Shown here: piece after piece, positions 42,694-52,442 of the stretch
Numbering within the stretch: position 1 is the stretch's first letter
How the letters are laid out: the number at the start of each line of letters is the position of its first letter
Program-made: the position numbers and the translations under genes
The notes under the pieces: generated by a model
Told to the model about the DNA's origin: nothing
What the model saw: only the letters and a program-made list of their open reading frames with translations
Databases searched by the model: none
Assembly: GCF_900113045.1 (NCBI RefSeq)
Contig: NZ_FONY01000029.1
Coordinates: forward strand, 1 to 64,000
Direction of reading: 5' to 3'
Source: Thermoflexibacter ruber
GTDB lineage: Bacteria; Bacteroidota; Bacteroidia; Cytophagales; Thermoflexibacteraceae
Length of the DNA: 64,000 nucleotides

Positions 42694-44196
42694 ATGAATA
42701 AGGCGTTTTTTTGGATATTTTTCCTTTTGTTTTGCTTTGGCTCGTCTGCCTATGCCCAACACCCCATAGATAATATTGTAGAGCTATTAAACCATAGAGA
42801 ATTAACGACTGCTAAAAAGCTATTGAGTGAAAACTTGGTGCATAATGCAGAGGATATGGACTCTCGTTTGTTGTTAGGCAGCCTTACCGACTACTTTGGC
42901 GACTCAGAAGATGCTATTAAAATCTGGTCAGAAGGACTAAGAAATACGGAAGACGACTATCCTTTTTATCTAAATATTGGGGAAATTAGATTTAGGCAAG
43001 GAATAAAGGGAATGAATGTAAAGTTTCGCAAGGGAAAGGTGGAGTTATTGAACCAAGCAGATTCAGCCAAAGATGCTGATTACAAATTTTCCATGCTCAA
43101 ATTAGCTTCTGAAGCATTTGAGAAAGCACATATCTTGCATCCTTACGAGGACGAGCCTCTTATTCACTTGGGTAAGCTACACGACCACCTGAAAAATTAT
43201 GATAAGTCTATGGTTTTTTGGGCGAAACTAACTGAAATGTACCCCTCACATGAGGAATACTGGGTCAGATTAGGAAATGCGGCTTTAAACTTACATCATT
43301 ATGACAAGGCAATTTTTAGTTTTAATCATGCCCTTGAATTAAATCCCAACTACTCACCTGCCTATGACGGACTTTCTGATTATTGGCTTGCGTTGGGAAA
43401 TATCGAGCAGGCAGAACTCGCTACCCAACAAGGAGCATTCTATAATTGGCTACCCTCTTTCTGTGAAATGGAGTATTCCAAAGAAAATTATAGGATTTAT
43501 GAGTTGATTAACTTTGGTGGAGAAAAAATGGATAGTAAAGGAAAAGAAAAAGCAGTGAGAAGCCTGCTACAAGATAAATCCCCAACCTCTACTAAGTTCT
43601 TAGCCACAGTTTGCTACTATCACGAAGTGCATGGAGAATTGGAAAAAGCCATAGTAAGAGAACTTGTTAAGCGAGATAAGTTTTCCTTGTATATGTTGAT
43701 TGCTTTGGCGCGTCATACAGAATACCTATGTACGATAGACCACGTATTAAAAGAGCTGATGCAAGTCAGACCTGCGGGAATGTTGGATTTGTTGGTGGAG
43801 TTGCTGGAAAAAGACCAATTAGAAGAGGAAACTATTCGCATAGCAGAGTACATGGGAGAATTGGGCAACGAACAGGCGGTATTACCACTGATAGACTTGC
43901 TCAACCCTACCTTTCAGTCCTCCTTGGAAAATGGTCATCTTGGCGAAATAAAAGCACGCCAACGTGCTGCGCTTGCCCTTGCTAACTTTCCTAATGCCTA
44001 TGTTATTAAAACATTAGAAAGTGGATTAGGCAATCCTGAAATCAGTGCTTACTGTGCAGCAAGCCTTTATAAAATTACTTTAGATGAAAAATACCTGAAA
44101 GTAGTTGCTTTAAAACGCAAAGAACCTACGATAGCTTTTTTCCTCAAAAAAATTGAAACTAAGGAAGCCCAAAAGTTAGCTAAAAAATTAGATTAA
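42694..44196 (+). CDS. Exported TPR and HEAT-like repeat protein
   Basis: This 500-residue protein has a signal peptide (MNKAFFWIFFLLFCFGSSAYAQ), then TPR units at about 30-240 (for example HEEYWVRLGNAALNLHHYDKAIFSFNHALELNPNYSPAYDGLSDYWLALGNIEQAE). The C-terminal part has HEAT-like pairs (VLPLIDLLNPTFQSSLENGHLGEIKARQRAALALANFPN, VIKTLESGLGNPEISAYCAASLYKI). It is probably a periplasmic scaffold. It is followed after 27 bases by the D-lyxose isomerase gene, perhaps in the same transcript. Confidence 0.7.
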   Translation: MNKAFFWIFFLLFCFGSSAYAQHPIDNIVELLNHRELTTAKKLLSENLVHNAEDMDSRLLLGSLTDYFGDSEDAIKIWSEGLRNTEDDYPFYLNIGEIRFRQGIKGMNVKFRKGKVELLNQADSAKDADYKFSMLKLASEAFEKAHILHPYEDEPLIHLGKLHDHLKNYDKSMVFWAKLTEMYPSHEEYWVRLGNAALNLHHYDKAIFSFNHALELNPNYSPAYDGLSDYWLALGNIEQAELATQQGAFYNWLPSFCEMEYSKENYRIYELINFGGEKMDSKGKEKAVRSLLQDKSPTSTKFLATVCYYHEVHGELEKAIVRELVKRDKFSLYMLIALARHTEYLCTIDHVLKELMQVRPAGMLDLLVELLEKDQLEEETIRIAEYMGELGNEQAVLPLIDLLNPTFQSSLENGHLGEIKARQRAALALANFPNAYVIKTLESGLGNPEISAYCAASLYKITLDEKYLKVVALKRKEPTIAFFLKKIETKEAQKLAKKLD

Positions 44197-44223
44197 ACAC
44201 TCATTTCAAGCCTTACAAATCAG

Positions 44224-44901
44224 ATGAAACGCTCTCAAATTAACCAACTACTCAAAGAAAGTCCTACTTTTTTTGAGCTTCATTGCTTTGCGCTACCCCC
44301 TTGGGCAAAATGGGGAGTAGAAGCATGGAAAGAGAAAAAGGAGTATGCCCAAGAAATCATAAAAAATCATTTAGGTTGGGACATTACAGACTTTGGGAGT
44401 GGCGAGTTTCTGAAGAAAGGCTTAATACTTTTTACTCTCCGCAATGGAAACATCAAAGAAGTGATAGGAAAAAGCTATGCAGAAAAGATAATGATAGTCA
44501 GGGAAGAGCAAACTACGCCCGCTCACTTCCACTGGTACAAGATGGAAGATATCATTAATCGTGGCGGAGGAGTATTGGTAGTACAGCTTTGGAACAGTAC
44601 AGAGGACAAAAAATTAGCAGATACTCCTGTAAAAGTGCATATAGACGGCATTAGCCATACCATACCCGCAGGAGGCACTATTGAGCTTCGGGCAGGTGAA
44701 TCGGTATGCTTGCCTCCTAAACTTTATCACCAATTTTGGGGTAAAAAAGGGCAGGGCAAGGTCTTAGTAGGTGAAGTAAGCAAGGTAAATGATGATTTCA
44801 CAGACAATTATTTCTACGAGCCTATCGGTAGATTTCCCACAGTAGAGGAAGATGAGCCACCTCTATACTTACTTTGTAATGATTATGAGCGGTTTGTATA
44901 A
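44224..44901 (+). CDS. D-lyxose/D-mannose isomerase (cupin)
   Basis: This 225-residue protein of the D-lyxose isomerase family (PF07385) reads FFELHCFALPPWAKWGVEAW and GLILFTLRNG. It continues with the metal-binding cupin motif VREEQTTPAHFHWYKMEDIINRGGG (His, His and Glu) and the second cupin half ESVCLPPKLYHQFWG. The reaction is D-lyxose to D-xylulose or D-mannose to D-fructose. Length and motifs are complete. Kinase partners are not adjacent. It may use sugars released from polysaccharides. Confidence 0.88.
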   Translation: MKRSQINQLLKESPTFFELHCFALPPWAKWGVEAWKEKKEYAQEIIKNHLGWDITDFGSGEFLKKGLILFTLRNGNIKEVIGKSYAEKIMIVREEQTTPAHFHWYKMEDIINRGGGVLVVQLWNSTEDKKLADTPVKVHIDGISHTIPAGGTIELRAGESVCLPPKLYHQFWGKKGQGKVLVGEVSKVNDDFTDNYFYEPIGRFPTVEEDEPPLYLLCNDYERFV

Positions 44902-44939
44902 AAACTTGAAAACAAGCCTGTCTGAGCCTAATAAATTCA

Positions 44940-44947
44940 TATATTTG
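44940..44947 (+). promoter_or_regulatory. Possible -7 box of purD
   Basis: TATATTTG, 26 bases before the purD ATG. The upstream box is weak (CCTG at 19 bases). Confidence 0.4.
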
Positions 44948-44973
44948 CCACGAACAAATTATTTTTTACTATC

Positions 44974-46251
44974 ATGAATGTATTAATTCTTGGTTCTGGT
45001 GGCAGAGAACACGCTTTTGCATGGAAAATCGCTCAAAGCCTATTGTGCAAAAAACTTTTTGTAGCCACAGGGAATGCGGGGACAGCCCAAATCGCTCAGA
45101 ATGTAAATATCTCTTTGAATGATTTTGCTAATCTTGGTCAGTTTTGCATAGATAATCAGATAGATTTGGTTTTAGCAGGGACGGAAACTCCTTTAGTAGA
45201 AGGCATTACTGATTTTTTCCAAGCAAATGAAAATCTAAAAAAAATACAATTTATAGGACCTACCAAAGCTGGGGCTATGCTCGAGGGAAGCAAAGATTTT
45301 TCCAAAGCCTTTATGCGCAAGTACGGTATTCCTACTGCCACAGCGCGTACTTTTGACAAGGATTCTTTGCAGGAAGGTTTGGCTTATTTAGCAACGCACT
45401 CATTGCCTATTGTACTCAAAGCAGACGGTCTTGCAGCAGGAAAAGGGGTGATTATTACAGAAAATAGAGAAGAAGCCAAACAAATCTTGGTGGAGATGAT
45501 AGAGGGAGGCAAGTTTGGTACGGCGAGCAGTAAGGTATTGATAGAAAGCTACTTGAAAGGAATAGAACTTTCTGTTTTTGTGCTGACTGACGGGACTTCG
45601 TACAAGATTCTTCCTTCTGCCAAAGACTACAAGCGTATAGGAGAAGGAGATACAGGGCTGAACACAGGAGGCATGGGAGCGGTATCGCCTGTTCCCTTTG
45701 CAGACGAAGTTTTTATGCACAAAGTTGAGCAGAAAATTATCAAGCCTACTTTACAAGGCTTAAAAGCAGAAAATATTGATTATTTGGGCTTTATCTTTAT
45801 TGGTTTGATGAATGTAGCCGGAGAGCCTTATGTCATAGAGTACAATGTTCGTATGGGCGACCCTGAAACAGAAGTAGTGATTCCACGAATCAAGTCTGAT
45901 TTTTTAGAACTGCTATCTCTTGCTGCTCAAAAACGCCTCTCAGAAGCCAAACTTGAAATAGACGATAGAACAGCTACTACGGTTATGCTGGTTTCGGGGG
46001 GGTATCCAGAGGACTTTGAAAAAGGAAAAGTCATGACAGGATTTGAAAAAGTAAATAGTGAAGTCTTAGCTTTTCATGCAGGCACTGCCCTCAAAGAAGG
46101 TAAAATTTTGACCTCTGGCGGACGAGTAGTGGCACTTACAGCTTTGGCAGAGAATAAAGCACTTGCCTTAGAAAAATCCTATAAAGCGGCACAGATGATA
46201 GATTATCAGGGCAAGTACTATCGCAAAGATATTGGCTTTGACTTAGCTTAG
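44974..46251 (+). CDS. purD: Phosphoribosylamine-glycine ligase (GAR synthetase)
   Basis: This 425-residue ATP-grasp enzyme carries out the second step of purine synthesis. It shows VLILGSGGREHAFAWKI at the N-terminus, KDFSKAFMRKYGIPTA, LKADGLAAGKGVII (ATP-grasp core), LNTGGMGAVSP (GARS signature) and EYNVRMGDPETEVV. Normal length and fully intact. It stands alone with no other pur genes. Its 3' end overlaps the LRR gene on the other strand by 4 bases. Confidence 0.96.
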   Translation: MNVLILGSGGREHAFAWKIAQSLLCKKLFVATGNAGTAQIAQNVNISLNDFANLGQFCIDNQIDLVLAGTETPLVEGITDFFQANENLKKIQFIGPTKAGAMLEGSKDFSKAFMRKYGIPTATARTFDKDSLQEGLAYLATHSLPIVLKADGLAAGKGVIITENREEAKQILVEMIEGGKFGTASSKVLIESYLKGIELSVFVLTDGTSYKILPSAKDYKRIGEGDTGLNTGGMGAVSPVPFADEVFMHKVEQKIIKPTLQGLKAENIDYLGFIFIGLMNVAGEPYVIEYNVRMGDPETEVVIPRIKSDFLELLSLAAQKRLSEAKLEIDDRTATTVMLVSGGYPEDFEKGKVMTGFEKVNSEVLAFHAGTALKEGKILTSGGRVVALTALAENKALALEKSYKAAQMIDYQGKYYRKDIGFDLA

Positions 46252-47132
46252 TAGATGACAGTATAGGGCATTTTTACTTTTAGCCGTTCTATTTCTGCCT
46301 CAGGGATTTCATTTCCAAAAAGGTACAATACTTGTAAATTTTTCAGATTTTCTATACCCTGAGGTATTTTTTTTAGTGAATTTAAAGACAAATCTAAGAT
46401 TTCTAAAGATTGCAACTGACTTATGGAAATAGGTAAACGCTCTATTTTATTGCCTCTCAGGTACAGGGCTTTGAGGTTTTTCAGTTGGGTGATTGTATGA
46501 GGCAGGGCTTTGAGCTGATTAAAACTTGCATTTAATTCTACCAAAGCACTTAATTGGTGAATATTGGCAGGGAGATAGCTCAACTTGTTATTATCTACAT
46601 CAAGAGTAATGAGATTTTCTAAGGCAGGAAAGTACCCAATCCTACTTATTTGATTGTGATTTAGGTGCAAAGAAAGCAAAGAAGTCAAGTGATTAATTTG
46701 TGAGGGGAATCTTTTTAAGTTAGCACGGCTATAATCTAAGCAATAGACCTCTTCTTTGCCTGTAAGTTGGGCTTTTCGGGTATAGCACTCTGTACGTGCT
46801 TTTTTCCACAAAAAATAAAAAGCCTCTTTCTCTCCTAACTCTTTGGCTTTCAGCAAGTCACTATAAATATCTTTGATAGAAATAAGTTCAGTTTCTTCTC
46901 TAAGAAACAGTTTGGCTTTTGCCCGCTGAAGATAGGCTTCTTTGAAACGCGCATTGATACTGATAGCATGAGTAAAATCTGCTATAGCAGGAAGAAACTG
47001 CTTACTTTTAAGATGTTTCATTCCGCTTTCATAATAGCTTTTGGCATCTTTCAATTGATGAAAAGCGGAAGTAAAGAGTAAAAGTGATATAAGAATAAAG
47101 TAACGCATACCGATTAAGGAACAGATAAACAC
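46248..47132 (-). CDS. Exported leucine-rich repeat protein with a TPR-like head
   Basis: This 294-residue protein has a signal-like hydrophobic N-terminus (MRYFILISLLLFTSAFHQL within the first 27 residues; the upstream MFICSLIG may be an extra start). A TPR-like section at about 25-110 (ESGMKHLKSKQFLPAIADFTHAISINARFKEAYLQRAKAK) leads to five or six bacterial LRRs at about 135-285 (LTSLLSLHLNHNQISRIGYFPALENLITLDVDNNKLSYLP). LRRs bind proteins. A surface or periplasmic role is likely. Confidence 0.75.
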   Translation of the reverse strand: MFICSLIGMRYFILISLLLFTSAFHQLKDAKSYYESGMKHLKSKQFLPAIADFTHAISINARFKEAYLQRAKAKLFLREETELISIKDIYSDLLKAKELGEKEAFYFLWKKARTECYTRKAQLTGKEEVYCLDYSRANLKRFPSQINHLTSLLSLHLNHNQISRIGYFPALENLITLDVDNNKLSYLPANIHQLSALVELNASFNQLKALPHTITQLKNLKALYLRGNKIERLPISISQLQSLEILDLSLNSLKKIPQGIENLKNLQVLYLFGNEIPEAEIERLKVKMPYTVIY

Positions 47133-47173
47133 TTGAAAATCCTAAACACAAATGTAGGGTTTTCTATTGTAAG

Positions 47174-47203
47174 TTACCCTTGTAATCTAAGTTACAAGGG
47201 TAA
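47174..47203. terminator. Hairpin between the LRR and surface protein genes
   Basis: A perfect 12-bp stem (TTACCCTTGTAA / TTACAAGGGTAA, 6-base loop) directly after the 1006-residue protein gene. There is no strong T-run on the minus strand, so termination is only probable. Confidence 0.6.
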
Positions 47204-47220
47204 GTTTTAAGTAGAAGTAA

Positions 47221-50200
47221 TCAATCTTTGACCATTTTAAATAGCTGATTTTGACCACTCTCGTCTTTAATTTTTACTATATACAATCCTTTGTTTGTAT
47301 GTGGAAGTTCAATTTTTAGTTGGTTATAACCTTCTTGTAGCACTTCTTTACTTTGCTTGACTATTTTTCCAAGTACATCAAAAACCATAATTTCCACTTT
47401 GCTTTGTTCTTGCAATAAAATATTTACCAATAGTTTGTCTGAGAATGGGTTAGGATATATCTGAGCCTCAAACCGCATATCTTGGTTAGGTGCATGATTG
47501 AAAAACTCACTGTCAAAATAGGTGTTTTCCTCTACTCTTGCATCTAACAAGGCTCTCCTTCCATTGCTACCTGTAATGGCATCGGCGACTGCCTCTGGAC
47601 AAATAATTACACCATCCACGTCGTAGCCTTCATCTTTGTAAATGAACTTGTCTATGTCAGAAATATCCTCTACCATCAGGTATTTGACAAACTTATGTCC
47701 TGCTCTTATCGCAGGGGCAACATCTACAAAAGTAGTTCGACAACCTTCTCCTAAAACTACCCAAGTTTTGCTAAGCGATTCAGTCCCATAAAATCTGGCA
47801 CGCTCAGGGTAGTTTTGGTCTTGATTCTCTCCGCAATTCTGATTGATTCTTCCAAAACTTGTTTCCACCACGATAATATCCCCTAAACTTACCTCCTTGC
47901 CAATGAGGGTATTGTTGTGAGCGGCACGCAAGCCGTATTTGTTGTGGTTATATACAGGACTTGCCAATTCTAAGACAATATTTCCTCCAAAACCCAAAGA
48001 AACAAAGTTATACAAATCATTTTCCTGTGGTCTGCCTAAGGCATTCTCTGGTCGGTTTCTTTGGCGATTAGGCGTGTCGTCTATGGGTTGCCCATCTTTA
48101 CGAGTACGCTCATCATAGCTGATTATTTTTATAGCAAAGTCTTGACATTCAGGGAAGCAGGTACGCTCTAAGCTAATATTCAAACTCCCTTTGGTATCTC
48201 TATCTCTGTAATTGATACTAAAATAAAACAAGCCTGAACCTCCTAAGCTATTGTCCTTCCCATTGGCTTCCATGCCTATTTGAAAGCCGTAGCAATTACT
48301 TGGGCTAAAGTTTTTGGCATCTTCCCCGTAGCGATGAGCCAAGCTAATCGTGCCTGTGCCATTGACTTGGGTAAAACTTGTTTGCAAGCCGTTCAACTCT
48401 AAGTAGTCCCAATTTTCTAACAAAGTAGCTAAAATAGCTTCGCCAAGTTCACCTTTGTCGGGGCAGAAAGCCTTTGCTGACTTGTCCAAATACATACGCA
48501 AAATCCAAGAACTGTTCACAGGTACATCTGCCACCTCGCTACTGCTTACTTTTAGCTTTCCATAAATATAGGCACTACCATTCGCACTAAACTCCAAGTA
48601 GCTTCCTTCTTGGAAATCCATAGTCAAGGTTTCTGGGGCATGAAAAGTAAGTTGGGCTTGACTTTGAATCAGATACCTTTCTTTCTCAGGGCTACAAGGG
48701 GTAGCACAAGTCGGTGCAGTAGTACTGCTAATATTTTTATTGCAACTTCCTGAGGCAATTTCCCAAGTAGGCACATTAGTCCCCGTATAAGTAACTTGAA
48801 AAACATTGTACCACCTTCCTGTCTGGAAAGTAGTAGGTTGTTGATGAAAACTTACCCCTACCAATCTATTATTTTGCCCACTGGGAATCTGGACTGCGGT
48901 AGTATTAAAACTTTCATAGCCAAAAGTAGCGGTGCGAGAGCCGTCTTCGTTCAAAGAAATGCACTCCAAAATCGGAATAATTGCATTATTTTCATTGCCT
49001 TGAATGAGAACTCGTACCCTCAAAGTGTTTCTTAAAGGCGAGCCGCAAGTATTGTCTTCTACTACAAAATCCATTTCATAAGGTTCGCATCTTGGAGCAA
49101 GCCTATCAAAACATACATCTAAAAGCAACTTATCTGTACTTCCGTTGGTAATAGTTCCACTATTCTGCAACAAGATACCCGAAGCATCAGCAAAATTGAT
49201 AGGAACTATACTTGCTTTGATTTGTGTATTATTATCTATATCAGTTACTTGTAACTTAGTGCATTTGTTAGTAGCACTTACACTGATGGGCAAAACATCA
49301 CTTGTATCGTAAAACTCCTCACTGTCAATAAGTTTTAGCTTTGCTTGCGGTGGATTATTCCCTCCGCAGTCCAAGACCATGATTTGGAACTCTCTGACTA
49401 CTTCGCCTATTTTTACTCCATTCCTACGCTCCTCACATACTACTGCAAAAACAAAAAGTCCTGTCTCTGTGGGGGTAAAAGTCATTAATCCGGTATTTGC
49501 ATTAATTTGCATGGGTGGATTACCTTTTATCATATTATTGACGCTGTAGCCCGCCTGCCACTGAACGGGAGGATAGGGAGCAGAAAATCCAAAAGGAGCA
49601 ACATTAAAGGGATTACTATTGCCATTAGCTGGGGTACGAAGCATATAAGTAAGTTGGTCGCCGTCAGCATCACTTGCCGCAAAACTCAATGTAAAAGGCT
49701 GATTCAGACAAGCATACGGATTGTTAGGTTTGGGAAAAATAGGGGTAGAGTTCAAAAATGGACTTCCGTTGCTTTCCAAAGCAGGAAATTCCATGTAAAA
49801 AGTCTGCCCTGCGCTCTCAGGTTCTATGATATTTTCTATGATTTTATTCCTGCAACATCGTTCCCAACTGATGTAATAGCCTTGTGGGTCAGTCAGGTTT
49901 GCACCAGCAAGATTGACATTGCCCGAGTAAACAATATGCCTTGTTTTTAATGAACCTACTGCACACTTGGGGTCTGCATAAGGGATAGGCGTATCTGAAA
50001 TTTTAGGCAGGGTGATGTAACCTATGTAGGCATTGTCAGACTTTCTGAAAACAGCAGGAAAAATAAACTCGTCTATTGCCAAAGGGTCGCCGTTTATTTC
50101 GTCAAAATACAAGTTTAAGGTAAAGCGGTAGATAGTCCCTCCCAGATGCGTCATTTCTATTTCTCCACCTACTATGTGCGTAGCCTTAGCAGATGTAAGA

Positions 50201-50241
50201 AACAAAATAAATAAAGCAAAAAATAGTATTTTTTTTAGCAT
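47221..50241 (-). CDS. Large secreted protein with type A C-terminal sorting domain (type IX secretion)
   Basis: This 1006-residue protein has a signal peptide (LKKILFFALFILFLTSAKA). The N-terminal HIVGGEIEMTHLGGTIYRFTLNLYFDE and WERCCRNKIIENI are typical of gliding-associated large surface proteins. Ig-like or PKD-like segments follow. The last about 80 residues form the sorting domain (AQIYPNPFSDKLLVNI, VFDVLGKIVKQS, GLYIVKI, FKMVKD). It would be exported through the outer membrane by the type IX system and attached or released. Many Cys suggest disulfides. The type IX machinery genes are not in this window. Confidence 0.88.
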   Translation of the reverse strand: MLKKILFFALFILFLTSAKATHIVGGEIEMTHLGGTIYRFTLNLYFDEINGDPLAIDEFIFPAVFRKSDNAYIGYITLPKISDTPIPYADPKCAVGSLKTRHIVYSGNVNLAGANLTDPQGYYISWERCCRNKIIENIIEPESAGQTFYMEFPALESNGSPFLNSTPIFPKPNNPYACLNQPFTLSFAASDADGDQLTYMLRTPANGNSNPFNVAPFGFSAPYPPVQWQAGYSVNNMIKGNPPMQINANTGLMTFTPTETGLFVFAVVCEERRNGVKIGEVVREFQIMVLDCGGNNPPQAKLKLIDSEEFYDTSDVLPISVSATNKCTKLQVTDIDNNTQIKASIVPINFADASGILLQNSGTITNGSTDKLLLDVCFDRLAPRCEPYEMDFVVEDNTCGSPLRNTLRVRVLIQGNENNAIIPILECISLNEDGSRTATFGYESFNTTAVQIPSGQNNRLVGVSFHQQPTTFQTGRWYNVFQVTYTGTNVPTWEIASGSCNKNISSTTAPTCATPCSPEKERYLIQSQAQLTFHAPETLTMDFQEGSYLEFSANGSAYIYGKLKVSSSEVADVPVNSSWILRMYLDKSAKAFCPDKGELGEAILATLLENWDYLELNGLQTSFTQVNGTGTISLAHRYGEDAKNFSPSNCYGFQIGMEANGKDNSLGGSGLFYFSINYRDRDTKGSLNISLERTCFPECQDFAIKIISYDERTRKDGQPIDDTPNRQRNRPENALGRPQENDLYNFVSLGFGGNIVLELASPVYNHNKYGLRAAHNNTLIGKEVSLGDIIVVETSFGRINQNCGENQDQNYPERARFYGTESLSKTWVVLGEGCRTTFVDVAPAIRAGHKFVKYLMVEDISDIDKFIYKDEGYDVDGVIICPEAVADAITGSNGRRALLDARVEENTYFDSEFFNHAPNQDMRFEAQIYPNPFSDKLLVNILLQEQSKVEIMVFDVLGKIVKQSKEVLQEGYNQLKIELPHTNKGLYIVKIKDESGQNQLFKMVKD

Positions 50242-50611
50242 AAATATTACTTTTATAAGACTAAAAAGATATAGTTTCAGTAAGTCAAAGTTGTATGAAA
50301 TAAAAATACAATTATAATAAAATGTTGATATACAAAGATATACAGTTTATTTTTTATCTAAAAAGCCTTGGCGCAAGTTAGAAAAGGCTTTCAATTAAAG
50401 AAAAGAGTGTACTTAAAGAGATTAAAATAATTCCCTTTACAAAGCTAAAATAATTTGTGTAATATTTAGCATAAAATAGATTAAATTTTTAAAAATTTAG
50501 TGATTTGAAAATTTCCTACTTACAATCTCAAAAAATCGTATTATCTTGCAAAGGTTTTTAGCTAAACGTGTCAGGTTTTGCAAAACTTGACACGTTTAAA
50601 GACAGAATTTT
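50242..50611. other. Intergenic region upstream of dnaX
   Basis: AT-rich, no gene. The minus-strand box CAAAGATA (50333-50340) could serve the surface-protein gene. TATCTTGCAAAGG near 50541 could act as the dnaX promoter. The dnaX leader then holds a long palindrome at 50563-50598. Confidence 0.4.
50563..50598. repeat. 36-base near-perfect palindrome in the dnaX leader
   Basis: Arms TAAACGTGTCAGGTTTTG and CAAAACTTGACACGTTTA pair with a single mismatch. It ends 13 bases before the dnaX ATG, so the mRNA hairpin would stand next to the ribosome-binding region. Same family as 24106-24138, 25329-25361 and 29981-30014. Confidence 0.8.
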
Positions 50612-52281
50612 ATGGAAAATTTCGTTGTATCGGCAAGAAAATACCGCCCCGCTACTTTTGACACGGTAGTAGGACAGTCGCACATCACCACTACGCTCAA
50701 AAATGCTATCAGGAACAACCACTTGGCACAAGCGTTCCTATTTTGCGGACCCAGAGGCGTAGGAAAAACGACTTGCGCCCGTATCCTTGCCAAGACTATC
50801 AACTGCTTGAATCTTACCCCTGAGGCGGAGGCTTGCAATACCTGTGAGTCATGCAAGGCTTTCAATGAAAACGCCTCGCTGAATATCACAGAGTTAGATG
50901 CAGCATCAAACAATTCCGTAGATGACATCAGAAGCCTCATAGACCAAGTGCGCTACCCACCTCAGTTTGGCAAGCGAAAAGTATATATCATAGACGAGGT
51001 ACACATGCTCTCTACTGCCGCTTTCAATGCTTTTCTGAAAACCTTAGAAGAGCCTCCTGCGTATGCAATTTTTATCTTGGCAACTACGGAAAAACACAAA
51101 ATCATTCCTACGATTCTCTCTCGTTGTCAGATATTTGACTTTAATCGTATCCAGATAAAAGACATAGCTGACCACTTGGCAACTATTGCTATCAAAGAAG
51201 GCATCAAAGCTGATACGGAGGCACTGCACATCATCGCCCAAAAAGCAGACGGCGGGCTGAGAGATGCGCTTTCCCTCTTTGACCTGAACGTAACCTTTGC
51301 AGCAGGCAATCAGCTGACTTATAAGCAAGTAATTGAGAATCTGCATATTTTAGACTACGATTATTACTTCAGAGTTACTGATGCTCTCCTCCAAGAAAAT
51401 CTCTCGCAGGCTTTGCTCATTTTTGATGAAATATTGAGAAAGGGTTTTGATGCTCATAACTTTATCATTGGACTTTGCGACCACTTTCGCAACTTGCTGG
51501 TCTGCAAGGATACTGCCACAGTCCACCTGCTGGAGGTAGCCGAGAACATCAAGCAAAAATACATCGCCCAAGCCAATGCCACTACTGCTTCTTTTCTACT
51601 TTCGGCTATGAGCATAGGCAATGAATGTGATTTGAATTATAAAAGCAGTAAGCATCAAAAATTCCACGTAGAACTCTGTTTGATGAAATTGGCAAACCTC
51701 AAATCTGCCATTTCCCTTCCCAAAGTCATGGAGGAGGCATTAAAAAAAAAACTGATAACCTAAGCGAGCAGAGCAATAAGGTAAGCGAAAGTAAGATTAA
51801 TTATACCCCAACTTCTAAAACTTTAAAAACAACAGCAAGCATTTACAGCACTCCTATAGCTAAAATAGAAACCTCTGCAAAGCAAGAAGTTAGTAAAATA
51901 ATTGTCAATAAAAACAACGATAGCCCAAGCGTTGAGCAAAAAAAGCAAGCAATTAGCCTTCATGCAGAAGAAGTAAAAAAACAGATAAAGGAGTTTGCTC
52001 AGAAAATAGAGCAAAGCGAAGTCAGAGAGATGCTGTCCGCTATGCCTTTGGAAATAAAAAAAGAAACCATTACCCTCTTTACCAATATCCCTGAGCATGA
52101 AAACTGGGCAAACCAAGTAAAAAACGAATTATTGGCACACTTACAGCAACATTTTCAACTGGAAAATCTGCAAATCCTGATTCGCCGCCCTTATACAGAC
52201 AGCGAAAAGCTATACTTTTTCAAACAAAAATACCCGCAAGTCAATGACTTAGTGAATAAGTTAGGCTTGGATTTGGGATAA
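50612..52281 (+). CDS. dnaX: DNA polymerase III subunits gamma/tau, with frameshift at an A10 run
   Basis: Frame 0 runs 50612-51763 (383 residues). It has the clamp-loader AAA domain: RKYRPATFDTVVGQSH, Walker A GPRGVGKT (46-53), four zinc Cys (65, 75, 78, 81), IDEVHML (near 130) and the arginine finger region SRCQ (170-173). It ends EALKKKLIT. At 51742-51751 is a run of ten A, preceded by GGAGGAGG (51730-51737). From 51751 the -1 frame is open for 176 codons to the stop at 52281. Its end (TDSEKLYFFKQKYPQVNDLVNKLGLDL) resembles the usual DnaX/tau C-terminus of this phylum. A -1 ribosomal shift, or an mRNA with one extra A, gives a tau-like protein of about 556 residues. The unshifted product ends early and resembles gamma. 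A sequencing error in the A run is the alternative. Confidence 0.85.
51730..51751 (+). promoter_or_regulatory. Slippery A10 run with upstream SD-like GGAGGAGG in dnaX
   Basis: GGAGGAGG (51730-51737) stands 4 bases before the A10 run (51742-51751). In E. coli dnaX an SD-like element about 10 bases upstream of A-AAA-AAG stimulates -1 shifting. In Thermus a poly-A run causes transcriptional slippage. In the third frame TGA follows at once (51753-51755), so each register gives a distinct product. No strong stem-loop is visible downstream. Confidence 0.7.
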
Positions 52282-52442
52282 GCAATGAATGATTTTTATT
52301 TAAGTAAGTAAGTATATCAACAATTCTAAACGTTCTTTAAAAACACACAACTTATTCATAGTTAATACCTTAAATTTTTATAAAGAATGTACAAAAAAGT
52401 TGATATACTTATAAGTTAGCAAACAAATATAATCAAATGCCG

